From: Acanthamoeba castellanii str. Neff
Lineage: Eukaryota; Discosea; Longamoebia; Acanthamoebidae
Reading direction: 5' to 3'
Assembly: GCF_000313135.1 (NCBI RefSeq)
Contig: NW_004457702.1
Location: 550,001-614,000 of the forward strand
Length of the DNA: 64,000 nt
Under the pieces are notes generated by a model that worked only from the letters and a program-made list of their open reading frames with translations, searched no databases and was not told the DNA's origin. Position 1 is the first letter of the stretch. Each line of letters starts with the position of its first letter. The position numbers and the translations under genes are program-made. Shown here in pieces: positions 24,115 to 37,062 of the stretch.

Positions 24115-27100
24115 GATGGCTTCATCTCCCGCTAACCGCCGCGACAAGCGACCCGAGGCTCATCGCCTGGCCGCAGAAGGAGACATCGACGGTTCGTTTT
24201 CGTTCTCCTCCCCCCTTGGCACCGAAAGATTTTATTATTTTTAGTATTACTATTATTATTATGCCTTATTTACACGCTTTTATGGCTTTGTTCGTCATTT
24301 GGTCGAAGGGGACAAACGAGTGCACGGTCAAACACACCACTCAATTCTGAATTGAATTGTCGAACTGCAGGCCTGGTTCGATTGGTGGAGGAGAAGGGGT
24401 TTGAGGAGGTGGTGGGCACCACCGACCTCCGCGGCCTGACCGTCCTACACGTGGCTGCCGATGCTGGCCACCTCGACGTCCTCCAACACTTTGTACTTCA
24501 CCCCCCCCCCAAAACCCGCCCGATAGTTGTGCGGCGTAGCCGTGGTTGTGCCTGACACGGTGTGTCTCTCGTGCGGGTGAACCACGCACAGGTGATCAAC
24601 CACCCGTCCAGGAAGAAGCTCGCCGATACACTCAATGGGCGCGACCGATCCGGTTGGTCGCCCCTTATCACCGCCTGCGCAGCGGGCCACCTCAAGGTGC
24701 TCAAGCTTCCGTAACTTGTGTCGGTGTGTCGTGTCGGGCATCGTCTTCTCGTTCTCCTTCTCCTTCGCGGCGCGTGCCGCTCTGTTCTATGATTGACATG
24801 TGCGAGGAACGGCCTTGTGGGGGGGGGGCAGGTGATCGAGTTCCTGCTCCTCAACCAGAGCTGCGACGCGCAGTTGCGTGCCAGCGACGATGCCACGGCC
24901 CTGCACTACCTGGTCCGCCACTTCCCGCACGACTCCGAGGCCAAGAAGGCCTCCAAGTACGTCGCCGTGGCCAACAAGCTCGTACAGAAGGTGCGGCCTG
25001 CCCTCTCTCTCTCTCTCTCTCGCCCTCAGCTCTTCCGCGTGCGCGTGCTCATGATGGGCCGTGCGTGTGCTGTGGCGAGCAGGGGGTGGCGGCCGATGGG
25101 CGCAACTCCCGAGGCGAGTCGCCCTTGCACAAAGCCGCCCTCGCCGGGCGGCCCAGCGCCATCCGATGGCTGCTGGACAACAAGGACTTCCACATCGACA
25201 TCAACTCCGTCACCAAGTACGTCACTCGCCTCATCTGTTGCGTTGCGTTGCTTTGCGCTCACTGCGTCACAGGAACGGCGACTCGGCGCTCCATCTGGCC
25301 GCCTCGACGGGTCAAGTCGACACCGTCAAGACCCTCCTGCAGGTCGACACCGCCAACCCATGTCTTTGCTTTTATCTTTATTCTTTTCCGTAAATTCTGA
25401 GATATATTTTATATATCTGTTGGTGCCGTGGCTCACGTGGCGGGTGGGCGCGGCAGATGGGCATCGATGCCGGGATCGCGAGCAAAGCCAACGGGACGGC
25501 GCTCGACGTGGCCAAGATGGTCAAGAACCCCGAGCTCGTGTCGCTCCTCGAAAACATCAAGCTCCACCAACAGGCCCAGCACCAGCAGCGCCACCTCATG
25601 GCCGAACTGCAGGCGCGCAGCCCCTCCTCCCCTGTGTGCGTATGTGTGCCATGTGCGTGTCGTGCGTCGCAATCGAAAAAAGGCCAACGCGCGTGTGCGC
25701 TGTGTGCTGTGGCCTCACAGGGTGCGATGACCCGCACCAAGACGCCGGCGTCGCAGCTGGTGACGCCCGGGCTGCTGCGGAGTTCGGGCAGCGGGATCGT
25801 GCGCCGGCCGACGCACTCCCCGGAGAGCTCGCCCGTCTCGTCGTCGCCGCTCGCCCGAAGCGACTCTTTCAGCTCCGTCGCGTCGTCGCTGGCCGGGAGC
25901 GGAGGCGGCGTCGCCATCCGCCGCGTGGAGAGCAGCGCGCCCGACCTCTCACGCCACAACGACGAGGGCGTGGAGGAGTGGGAGCGGGACGGCAAGGCGG
26001 CAAAGGCGAAGAAGCAGCGCAGCGAGAACGACGAAGAGGTGCGCGAGCGAGTGCAGCGCACCCGGAGCGAGGCGTCACTCGTCGGCGGAGGAGAGAACAG
26101 CGGTGGCGAGGGGCTCTCGTCCCCGCCCTCCCGCACCAGTGCACGCAACGCGGTGCCCGTGTCGCACCGCATGGCCAAGAAAAACGACCTCGAGGGCCTG
26201 GCCAAGGACATCGACGAACGCGGCCTCTGGAAGGGTACGCACACGACACACAGACACACATACCGACCCACGCACGCACGCAAATACACGTACGACACAT
26301 GTGCGCCACACACGGCCTACGGCTGGCAGTGAGGGCTGATCGTGTGGGCTGTTGTGGCGTACTGTGCAGTGCTGGGCGAGTTGGATCGACGCGGCAAGTC
26401 CCTCATGCACGTCGCGGTCGAGGCCGGCGCGATGGATGTGGTGCAGCACCTCATCGACACCTACCCCGACGTGTCCCTCAACCTTAAGGACCGGTAACGA
26501 CGAACTACATCGCCGCCGCCGCACTCGCACGTGATCTTCACCGTTTATTAATTAATTAATTAATTAATTAATTGTGCGCAGGGACGGGTGGACGGTGTTG
26601 CACGTGGCCTGCGCGGCGGTGGGCACGTCGCACAAGAACCTGGCCATGGTGCAGTACCTCGTCGAAACCCGCCGATGTGACGTCAAATGCCGGTATGGCG
26701 CCTTCTTCCTCTTCTTCCTAACCCAGCAGGACATTTCCAGTAATGCGTGTGCGGTGATGCGTGATTGTCGTGATTGTCGTGTGCTGACCAGGTCGCGGGA
26801 CGGGTCGACGCCGCTGCACTACCTGGTGAAGAACTTCTACGACGGGGACAATTCGAAAATGTACAAAAAATACTGCAAGGCGGGCAACCTGCTGCTGGAG
26901 AAGGGCTGCGAGCTGCTCGACCGGAACGACAAGGGCGAGACGCCGCTCCACTCGGCCGCCCTCGCCGGCCGCGTGCTGGCCATCAAGTGGCTCATCACCA
27001 AGTGCCGCGTCGACATCAACATCACCACCAAGACCGGCGAGACCTCGCTCCACCTGGCCACCCAGGCCCGGCGCAAGTCGGCCATCAAGGAGCTCCTCCG

Positions 27101-29364
27101 CTACGGCGTCAACCCGGCCCTGCGCGGACCCAACGGCACCGCCCTCGACATCGCCAAGCTCCTCCGCGAGACCGAGCTCGTCGACATCCTCGAGGAGTGG
27201 GCCGCACACCCCGAGCTCTACTCGACCTCCCCCGACGACGCCGCCGACCCCGACGGGTATGCATGCATTGTTGTCGTTACTGCCATTCTCGAAATTCTTC
27301 TCACCTCGCGTGTTGCGTGTTGCGTGTTGCGTATGGTGTGTTGTGTGCAGTGTCAAGCAGCGGAAACACAGTCGGACGATGATGAAGAAGCGGGGCACGA
27401 TCATCAAGGAGAAGGAGAAGGAGCGGAGCCGGGAGCGGATCAGCCACGAGAAGCAGCTCCTGAGCAAGAGCGCCGAGGAGCCGTCGGACCTTCTCAGCCG
27501 GGACCGGATCGGCGCCGCCCCGCTCTCGCCGCCCGTGGGCCGGCCCGAGCGCGTGACGCTGTCGAAGAGCATGGGCGAGGCCACGGGCACCAAACTGCTG
27601 CGGTCGGCCACCAAGACGCGCGAGATGCCCGAGGCACACCGCCTGGCCAAGGCCGGCGATGCGGAGGGCCTCGTGCGGCTGGTGCAGGAGCAGGGCCGCG
27701 CGGCGGTGCTGCGCACGCTCGACTGGCGAGGCCAGAGCGTGCTGCACATCGCCATCGACCAGAACAACCGCGCCCTCACCCAGCGCCTCATCGACCTCTA
27801 CCCGGTCGACCAGCTCGAGGCCGACCTCAACCTCCGCGACAACAACGGATGGAGCCCCGTACACGTCGCCGCCGGTACTATTCCTGCTACCGCCCCACCC
27901 AACTCTCGACCCACGCACGTGCTTGTTAACACGCACACGACGCACACGACACACGACAGCGTCGGGGAATGTGGAGATGCTGCTGCACCTCCTGTCGAGC
28001 AGTCGGTTCGACGTGACGGCGGTGTCGTCCGATGGGTCCACTCCGCTCCACTACTTCATCCGATCCTTCCCCGACGGACCGTCGTCCCCTGCGGTGGGCT
28101 CCACGGGCGCGCCGGCGGCCGATGGCGACGCCAACGCCACCAATCCGGTCGACCGATTCTCCTTCGCCGTCCGGCAACTCATCATGAAGGGTACCGACCT
28201 ACCAACCCCCCCCCCCAATCCACCCCCAGTGACATTGTGATGGTTGGGGGGGGGCTTACAAACGAAACATGGGCATGCACTGACCCTTGTCTATTTATTA
28301 CACATTATAATAATAATCAACAACAGGGGTGGACATTCGGGCGGCGAACAAGAATGGGGAGACGGTGCTGCACCGGGCGAGCCTGTCGGGCAAGGCCGCC
28401 GCTCTGCGCTGGCTCGCGCTCGAGGAGAAGTGGGCCATCGACATCAACGCCACCACCAAGTACGCCACGTCTCTCTCTCCCCCCCCCGCTCGCGTGCAAC
28501 AACCGGGGGAGGGGGGTTGTGATTCTGACGCGCGCGTGCGTACGCGTGGATGGGAGCAGCTACGGGGACTCGGCGCTGCATTTGGCCGCGCGGGTGGGGT
28601 CGGTCGAGGCCGTGCGGGCGCTGCTCGAACTGGGGATCGACGACTCCCTCCCCTCCCAACACGGCACCGCCCTCGACGTCGCCCGACGCGCCAACCACAA
28701 GGTACCGTACCTACCTACCGACCACCACACCCAACCTCCATTGGCTGGCCATATCACCCCCCGAGCGCCGATTGGCTCCTGCTGTTGGGGACCCCGCTCA
28801 CACGACACGCGTGTGGTGGCTGGTGATTGGTGGCTGGTGGTGCAGGAGGTGGTGCGTCTGCTCGAGGAGTGGACCCACGAGGCGCCGAGCCCACGCATGC
28901 GGCGGCTCACGCTATCGGACGTGGGCGGCATGGTGGACCACATCTTCAAGTCGGCCTACACCGAAGCCTCCAAGCCGGTCGACGGCCACGCCGGTGATGC
29001 CGACGACGACGACAACGACGAAAGTTCGTCGTCGGATCTGTCGAGCATGTCGGCGATCGGGAGCGAGGCGTCGTCGCTCAAGTCGTCGCAGAACGGGACG
29101 TCCAACCCGCCGTCGCTCAACTCGTCGGCCTCCTGCCTCGACCACTCGACGCTCATCGAGAGTATCGTGGCCTCCCTCTCCGCTTCCCGCGGCGGCGGCT
29201 TCGGCGGCAAGGCCTCGAGCGGCGGCGGCGTGGAGGAGGCCGCCTCGTCGCTCAAGTCCTCGCAGAGCGACTACTCCAACCCGCCCTCCCTCACCTCGTC
29301 GGCATCGCACGTCGACGCCTCGTCCGCCATCGACAGCCTCATGGCCTCCATCTTCGACAATTAA
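24115..29364 (+). CDS. Ankyrin-repeat protein built of three tandem modules
   Basis: The start MASSPANRRDKRPEAHRLA (24115) leads into the first of three modules of about six ankyrin-type repeats: about 24150-25600, 26160-27240 and 27620-28890. Each module opens with an EAHRLA/SHRMA helix and includes a TPLHYLV-type repeat followed by an inserted helix of about 20 residues (KYVAVANKLVQKG, KMYKKYCKAGNLLLEKG, RFSFAVRQLIMKG). Each closes with GTALDVAK/GTALDIAK and a LLE(E)W/LLENI helix. Linkers between modules are Ser/Arg- and Lys/Glu-rich, and the C-terminal tail repeats SSLKSSQ...NPPSL twice. There is no enzymatic domain, membrane segment or signal peptide, so a scaffold or binding protein is most likely. 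The stop TAA is at 29362-29364. All major junctions keep frame. Confidence 0.9.
26548..26572. repeat. TTAA microsatellite in ankyrin-gene intron
   Basis: About six TTAA/ATTA units sit in an otherwise GC-rich intron of the second module. Confidence 0.8.
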
Positions 29365-29590
29365 TTGCGACCCTCTACCTCCCCCCTTCTTTTTTTTTTG
29401 CTGTTCTTGGCTGCGCGTTTTCTATCTCTCTTCTCTCTCTATTAAATAGTTCCGGTCGGGCCTACCGCCGGGCCAGCCTCCTCGTGCAGCAGCAGCAGCA
29501 GGCCTTTGCCATCTCTTCCTCTTCTCTTTTCGTTTGTCTCGTGGCGGCGGTGGCGGTGGTGGTGCTCTCAGTCCGCGTCCTTGCTTGCCT

Positions 29591-30709
29591 TTACCTGCTG
29601 CATGCATCGGCCGAGCAGCACGACCCGCAGTCGGTGTCCAGCACCTGCGAAACGGCGGGGCACGCCGGCGTGTCAGTGCACCGGTGGTGGCACACACAGA
29701 GAGGGAGAGGGAGGTAGCGCGTGCCTGGCGGACGTCGGCGAAGAGGGCGGCGCAGTAGTAGGTGGAGGCAAAGGTGCAGGCCATCATGATGTTGGAGAAC
29801 CGGTTCTCGTGGAGGTCGTCGCCGGCGAACTGTTGGATGGCCCTCCTGCCCTGGCTCGGGGTCTTGGCCTTGAAGAGCACCACCTCGCACTGCGTGGAGC
29901 AGTAGCCGTCGTCGGAGCCGAACACCGACGCCCCCGAGTCGCCGGTGAAGGGATCCGGCTGCTCCCAGTCCAGGTCGCACGCCCACGTCTTCAGCTCTTC
30001 TCCGTCTTCCTCCTCCACCGTCGACTGGTCGCCCGAGTCAGCAAACACCTGCGACACGTACTTGACACCAGCCACCGCCGGAATCACTGCGTGGGCCAGG
30101 TTTGGTTAAGGGTCGAGGTGGATATTGAATTATATATAAGTTATTGGAGTGAGAGACGGTTGGGACGGGAGGCGCACCGGTGTTGGGGAAGAACCACCCT
30201 TCCGTGCCCTCTGTGCCGTTGGCTGTTGGTGTGGACCAGGAGGTGAGTGGGAGATATAGAGTGGATGCGTCTGGGGTGGGAGGTTTAGGGGCGGGGGGGG
30301 GGGCAATATGTTCGAGAAAGTACCTCCTTGGATGCGGTAGGTGGTGATGCCGGCGAGGATGTGAAGGACGTGCTGCTCCTCCCTCGCATCCATGGGGTCC
30401 GGCATATTGAAGTAGGTCCACCGGTTGCGCGTGCCCAGGCCTCGCTCGACAGACCGGAAGGAGCTCCAGAAGTTGTCCATGCTGCTTGAGGACATCACCT
30501 CTATCTGGATATGTTTACACCCCCCCAAAGGAGACCAGACCATCGTCGTCGTTGAGCTATCTGTCTCTTTCGATGTCACCCCCACTCACGGCGATCCACA
30601 GTGGGGGGGGGGATCGCACCTCTGGGAGCGGTGCTGTGGAGGAGAGGGAGACGAGAGCGGCCACGAACATCGCCAGCAGGCTCAACCGAGCGCCGGTGCT
30701 GACATTCAT
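29591..30709 (-). CDS. Secreted or lumenal protein of unknown function
   Basis: Translation from 30709 starts MNVSTGARLSLLAMFVAALV and continues with a short polar stretch ending in LSSTAPLPE, a good signal peptide with a likely cleavage site near STA. Mature exons encode IEVMSSSSMDNFWSSF..., NGTEGTEGWFFPNT (one N-glycosylation sequon) and a long exon with VAGVKYVSQVFADSGDQS, WACDLDWEQPDPF and GYCSTQCEVVLFKAKT. The last exon, LDTDCGSCCSADACSR, is cysteine-rich and ends with TAA at 29591-29593. About ten cysteines in roughly 215 residues suggest disulfides outside the cytosol. I do not recognise the family. Four junctions keep frame. The last donor is unclear, because alternative GT and GC sites lie close together near 29710-29740. 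Confidence 0.72.
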
Positions 30710-30956
30710 GACGACGATGATGTGGAAGGAATGGAAGGAATGGAAGGATGGAAGGACAGGAATCGAAGAAGAAGAACCGCTCTCCCAAGAGATGTGTGCG
30801 CCTCCTCCCTAAAGTGGTCCAGGCGCCTCTTCGCCAATCGGGCATCGGACTTAACCTAACATTCCTCACCCAAAAGAGTGGCTGGAATGAGAGGGAAAAT
30901 TTTATTCCGCGTGGTGCTGCTGGTGGCTGGCCACACGCGTGCGTGTTCTGGTTATG

Positions 30957-33900
30957 TTACACCTCGAAGGGGAGAGCCTTCTTCTCGACGCCGGCCTTCT
31001 TGAGCACGGAGAGCGACTTGCGCCTCTCTTTCTTCGTCTCCTTTTCCCTTTCCTTTTCCGCGCGTTTCTTCTCCTTTTCCTCCTTCTTCTTGGCCTTTTC
31101 CTTCTCCTTTTCGCTTTCCTTCTTGCTGCCGCCGCTCTTGTAGATGGCGGGCGGGTTCTTGCGGCCGCCGGCGCTCATCCGCTTGGTGAGGCCGCCCTCG
31201 TCGGAGCTGAACTGCTCGGATCCGCCTGACGACAGCCGTGCCAGCGGCGACATCGAACCCGACGGAGGCCCGCCCGCGGGGAAGTCCTCCGGAATGAGGC
31301 GCACCACCGTCTGCAGGATGTCCTCCTTCAACTTGGCCATCTCCTGCTCCACCATCCACCACACGTGCCACGCACCACCACCGCACACAACGTCACCATC
31401 GCCGCCGCCGCCGCCGCCGCCGCCGTGAAGCGCTTAGCCTCAATATGTTATTGAGGCGAGGCGGGTCAAACGAACCTGGTTCACGAGCACGACCAGCTGC
31501 TGCTGCATGCGCTTTTCGAGCTGGGCGATGGCGGCATCGATGTAGGCCTTGTCCACCAGCTCTCCCGACGACGACGTCGGCGAGGAGACCTTCTTCACGA
31601 TGCTCGCCGGCGGCTGGCCGCCCGTGGAGTCTGCGCATAGTGGGGAGTGTGTTACAGCACACACGCCACACGCCACACGCCACACGCCACACGCCACACG
31701 CCACACGCCACACGCCACACGCCACACGCCACACGCCACACGCCACACGCCACACGCCACACGCCACACGCCACACAAACAACGACCAGCCACGCGAAGG
31801 GAGGGGTACTGGTCTTGCGGTGAACGGGCCGTATGGCGCTGGTGGCGGGCGAGGTGGGGGAGCTGCTGACGCGGGTCGGGGTGGGCGAAGGGCGCATGAA
31901 CTGGCGGTGCACGAGGGTGTCGAAACCGGCACCACCGCCATTGCCATCGTCGCGCGCCGGCAGCGGGGGCGGGGAACTGCTGGAGGCGGCGGCCGAGGGG
32001 TTCATGAACTGGCGGTGCACGAGGGTGTCGAACCCGGCGCCGCTTCCGTCGGTCGACTCGTCGTCATCTGCACAGCGAACGTGGTAGGGTTGCACAAAGA
32101 ACGGCGAACCGTTGGCTTCCCCGATCAAAACCCTGAGTCTCCACACGCACGCAGGGACGCCGCCAAAAAAAGAGGGGGGGGAACGAAAACGACGGCAAGG
32201 ACGTCGAGAGAGAGAATGAGAGAGGCGCTACCAGAGCCATCGTCTTCATCGTTGTCGTCGCCGCTCACCATCATGGTGCCCCACATGGTCGCTGCTGCGT
32301 TGCCACCTGTGCACCACCACCGCCATTTTTAATATTGGGGGGGGGGAAGAGAGAGCGAGCGAGCGAGAGAGTCAGGGAGGCAGAGAGCGCGCCAACTGGA
32401 AAGAACACGCGGGGCATCGATGGAGGGGCGTACCCAGGCGGAGGGTTTTGACGGCCATGGTGGCCATGGGGTCGCCATCCGAGTCGTCGCCGTCGCTGTC
32501 GGATTGGGTGACGAGCATGGTCGAGCACACGTCGTTGCTGATCATCGTGCCATTGTCGGCGTAGACCATCGTGCCGTGGTTGCTCCCACCTGGCGTATAT
32601 GCCCCCCCCCCCGATACATCGATGGTGATGACATTGGTGGTGAGTCTGCGTGATGTTGTGCGGCGCTGCTGGGCTCTTCTACATCCGCCCCCCCCCCGGT
32701 ACGGCAAGGGAGGTGTGCAGTTGAGAGTAAGAGAGGAGGTGGTGTTGGGGGGCGGGGGCGGGGCGCGGAGGTACTGGGGGTGCCGGGCGCACTGTTCGAG
32801 GCCTTGGCGTTGTCGACCGGTGCCTCCGACGCTGCCGTTTTCTGAGTCGAAATGAACGACGAGAGGAAGGATCGCCACGAAACAAGGAATGAATACAAGA
32901 ACGAAGGGCTGTGTGGTGCACGGACGGGAGGATCAGGTGGTGGTGGTGGTGGTGCTGCTGCTGGTGGTGGTGGCGGCTGGCGGTGGCGGCTGGTGTGTGT
33001 GTGTGGTCGGTACCTTGGCGGCCTGCTCCTTGAGCTTGAGGATGAAGCACTCGTTGATGCGCTCCTTGAGCGCCCCGGACCCGCGGGAGCCCCGGATGAA
33101 GGCGTGGCCCAGGAGCTCGACGCAGTCCGGCCTGTTCTCGGGATCTGGCGAGACGCACGGCCAAACAAAAACGTTGGCACGAAGGAATGCACCAACCAGG
33201 AAAAAAAGGAAAACACGTGGCATCGCAACCAAATGCACTCGCTCGCGGTCATGTCAAACCCGAGGGGGGCATCCGCGGGAAGGGGTGCCGGCGCACCTTT
33301 GGTGAGGCAGAGGGCGATGAAGTCGTTGAAGTCCTTGGACCACTTGCGGGGATCGGTGAGGGTGGGCGGTGGCCGCTGGGGCACCAGTCGCATGGCGCGC
33401 ATGGGATTCATCTCGTGATTGGGGGGCAGCCCCTCGGCCATCTCGATACTGCGCCCACCAAAGAAATGAGAAGAGAGAGAGAGAGAGAGAGACCACACAG
33501 TGTAGATGGCATACGCCGGCGAGAGAGAGTCAGATCAGGGCTGGGGAGGGAGGGAGGTTATTAGGGGCATGGTGGTGGTGGTGGTGGTGGGGGGAGCGAA
33601 CGCCGTGATTCCGAGAGACCACACGTCGCAGCGGTTGTCGTATCTCTTGCCCAAGATCACCTCCGGCGCCTGAGGTGGTCACGAACGGAGACCGCCGACT
33701 TAGCCGACCACGGGGTACATGGGAGGTCACGCGATGCTGGGAGGTGCGCACCATCCAAAGGGGCGTGCCGATGCGGGTGTCGGACTTGGAGACGGCGTCG
33801 GAGAGCTGCTCCGACACTCCGAAATCGGCGATCTTGACGGCGCCCAGGCCGTCGAGGAGGATGTTGCCGGCCTTGACGTCGCGATGGATGATGTTCATGG

Positions 33901-36900
33901 AGTGGAGGTAGAGCAGCCCCTGGAGAGACTGCTGGAGGATGTAGGCGATCTGATCCTCCTTGAGGGGCTTGTTGCACAGCTCGATCATGTCCCGCACACT
34001 GCCGATGTCGCAGTAGTCCATCAAAATCTGCGCTCCCAGAGAGAGGTGAGCGCACGATGCCACCACCAGCCGCCACCACCACGTGTGTGTGTGTCGTGCG
34101 TGTCGTGTGTCGATACCCAGAGAGAGCTGGCGAGCTGGCAGGTGCCGAAGTAGCACACGATGTTCTGGTGCGAACACTGCGCGATGGAGTACAAACGGAA
34201 TCAGCAGCTGAGGATGGGGATATTTCTAACACACTGGCGAGATAGATAGGATAGGATAGGATAGGATAGATAGATATACCTTCTTGAGGATGTCGATTTC
34301 CTTCTGGAGCTCCTCTTGGTTGACGAGGTTGGGCAGCTCTTTGATGGCGATGACCATGTCCGTCTCGCGGTGAACGGCTCTGTACACGGCGCCGTAGGCA
34401 CCCTCGCCCAGCAGCTCTTCCTTGGCGAACACCTCGTTGGGATCCTTCCCCGACCACTGCATCTCGTGGTTCACGTGCACCACCTGTCACCATGCAACCA
34501 CGACACAAGACAAGTAACCCCCAACCCAACCAACCAAACAATCAACCAATCAACTGACCACACACGAGGCAGCGATACAAGAAAAGTGGAAAGTGAGGGG
34601 GTCGAGGGGAGCGCACCCGCTTGACGTTGAGCGGCACGGAGACTCCCGACACGGCAGAGGTGGTGGGGCGCACTTTCTCCTTCTCCTTGCTCTTCTTCTG
34701 CTTCTCCTCCTCCTTTTTGACGCGCTTCTCGAGCTTCTCGAGCTTCTCGCGTTCCTTCTTCTCCTTGCGGCTCTCCTTGCGGGCCGCGGGAGGGCTGCCC
34801 ACGTGGGGCGGCGGGAGGGGCGGAGGAGGGGCTGCAGCCACGACTTTATACACACATGTTTCAAAAAAAAAAACGTGAATATATGTATGTAAAGATATAG
34901 ATATATCAAAGTAGTTGATCGGACGATGTGGCTGGGAGGGGTGCGGCACGGACAGAAGGAGGAGCGGAGATGTACCGGGTGGGGGTACAATGGGTAGGGC
35001 GCGCGCGATCGAGGGCGAGTTGCCGGCGCTCTGCCTCCGCTTCAGCACGCCCTGCTGGTCGGTGAGGATGCCCTCCAGCTGGTTCTTCGTCACCGTGTTG
35101 ATGAGCGACTTGCGCAGCCGCACCCCGCGCACCGACGGCGCATTCAGCAGCCCCTCTGCCGCGCCAATATTAAAAGTATCATTATCATTATCATTATTAT
35201 CATCATCATGAATGATCATAACGCCAACGAAACGGTATTGACAGTGATAGTGACAAAATAGCCACAACGTTGTTGAGGAGGACAATAGTCGTACCGAGCT
35301 GGTAGAGCACGAGAGTCTCGTTGGAGGGGAAGGGCTTGCTTCCCCGGAGGTCGTCCTTGCAGCCTCCGAACACCACCACCTTGCTCTTGCCTGCACCATC
35401 CACCGATGGATGGGGACAGGGACATGGACATGGACATGGCAAGGTGCGTCAGCCTCCCTCCCCCCCATCACCACCAGCCCGGATGGGGGAGGGGGCAATG
35501 AGGTACCAAGGAGGGCTGTGGCGTGGTTCGCAACGCCCACGCCCTCGACTTCCGAGGCGGTGACCCGATGCTGTGACCACGTCGCCGAACCTGTTTTAAC
35601 CCGCACCGGGCATGGTGGTGACCACGCGCATCAGGCCACAGCGGTACATCGCACGACACACGAACTACAGACGACCACACAGCTGCGCATGCCACATATG
35701 AGAGGAAAGAGTGGTGGGCACCACGCACCGATGTGGAACACGTGGAGGTCGCTGTGCGAGAGGAGCGGGGAGGAGGCGGGAGCGGGCTGGCCTCCGAGGA
35801 ACACGATGGCTTGGCCCACCGCCGTCCCCGAATGGTGACTACGCGGCGACGGCGGCGTGCCCGTCACGCCGTCGCCCGCGTGCAGTCGCTTCCACGAGCA
35901 CGACTGCGGGTGGAACGCGTGCAGGTCCCCGAACCCCTCCCGCCCGTTGGTCCCTCCGAACGTGTACACAGCTCCATCCACGCCTGGCCCGACGCACGCA
36001 CGCACACACGGACTGGTGTTAAGCCTCGACCGACAAACACGGCCCTGCGTGCGGTCCCAGGCAGCACGCGTGCGCTAGTGGTCCAGGGTACGTACCGGTG
36101 GAGGAGTGGTGAGCGCGAGGCGTGGGCGCGTCTCCGGTGCTGGTCTCCTTCTCCCAACGGTGCGTGTCTACGGCGGCGGTTGGTTGGTTGGCGGGGGGTG
36201 GTGGTGGTGTGGTGGTGTGGCTGGTGGTTGAGGTATTGGGGGGGGGTACCCGCGTTGAAGGCGTAGACGCTGTCGCACGGCAAGTAGGCGCCCGAGGTGG
36301 AGCGTCCGCCCCACAGGTAGACCTTACGCCCGACGGCCACCGCTGAGTGCCCGCAGCGCTCCTCCGGAACGTCGCCCGCCCCCGCCACGCGCCGCCAGCG
36401 CCACGTCACTGTGCGCCACCGCAACCAGAGCCAGGTGTTAACTGGGTTGCCGCTGCCAATGTGCCCACATAACACCCTCGCCGTAGAAGGTCCGGTTGTC
36501 ACCGGTGACGTACCCAGGTCGACGACGTAGTGGTCGTTCATGCAGCTCGTGCCATCCCACCCGCCGAACACGAACACCTTCACACACACGCACACACGCA
36601 CCCGTTGATTTCAGCAGACATGCTTCCCAACCATCACCGCTACTCAACCACGCGTGAGCGTAGCGTGCAGCACGCCGGAGGGAATCCGCGGGGGGGGGCT
36701 GTACCTGGTTGTCTACGGCGACGGCGGTGTGATGGGCGCGCGCGGGCGGGGCGTCGGTGGTATCTTGAAGGGGTCGACTGTACTTCATGCCTGGCGCCCA
36801 CGCCAATCGCCATCATTCCCAACATCGTGAAGGATCAGATGAAATAAAGAGAAAAGGGACAAGAAATAAAAATAAGGGGGGGGGGCAAAGAACGAAGGCG

Positions 36901-37062
36901 GGGTTAGGTACTAAGGTCGAGAACGAAGGCGTCGCGGAGAGGCCGCCCCTGCGCATCCTCGCCGCCAAGGATGAGGGCCGAGTCCCCGTTGTTGAAGGCC
37001 GTTAGGGAGTGCCCGAAGCGGGGTCCTATCGGCACATTGTTGCTCACCCCGTACCACGCCAT
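30957..37062 (-). CDS. Kelch-repeat / CRIB-like / Ste20 (MST-type) protein kinase fusion
   Basis: One continuous phase-consistent exon chain runs from MAWYGVSNNVPIGPRFGHS (37062) to a stop at 30957. The N-terminal half (37062-35290) has six kelch repeats, each with an RxxHH/GHS turn and a GG-containing strand (ILGGEDAQG, VFVFGGWDG, VYLWGGRS, VYTFGGTNG, IVFLGGQP, VVVFGGCKD). A Lys/Glu-rich linker follows, then VSVPLNVKRVVHVNHE, a degenerate CRIB motif. The kinase domain follows at once: LLGEGAYGAVYRA, AIKELP, LMDYCDIGSVRDMI, HRDVKAGNILL, ADFGVSEQL and GTPLWM plus APEVIL. These are typical of the MST/GCK branch, and all catalytic residues are intact. The C-terminus has a coiled coil (DKAYIDAAIAQLEKRMQQQL) and a Lys/Glu tail. 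It likely acts in Rho/Rac-dependent or Hippo-like signalling (inference). Confidence 0.88.
31658..31776. repeat. 7-base tandem array in kelch-kinase intron
   Basis: About 17 copies of CACACGC (plus strand; GCGTGTG in gene sense) lie in the intron upstream of the exon encoding the coiled coil. Confidence 0.9.
34239..34276. repeat. GATAG tandem repeat in kelch-kinase intron
   Basis: Tandem ATAGG and GATA units fill most of the intron immediately after the kinase P-loop exon. Confidence 0.8.
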
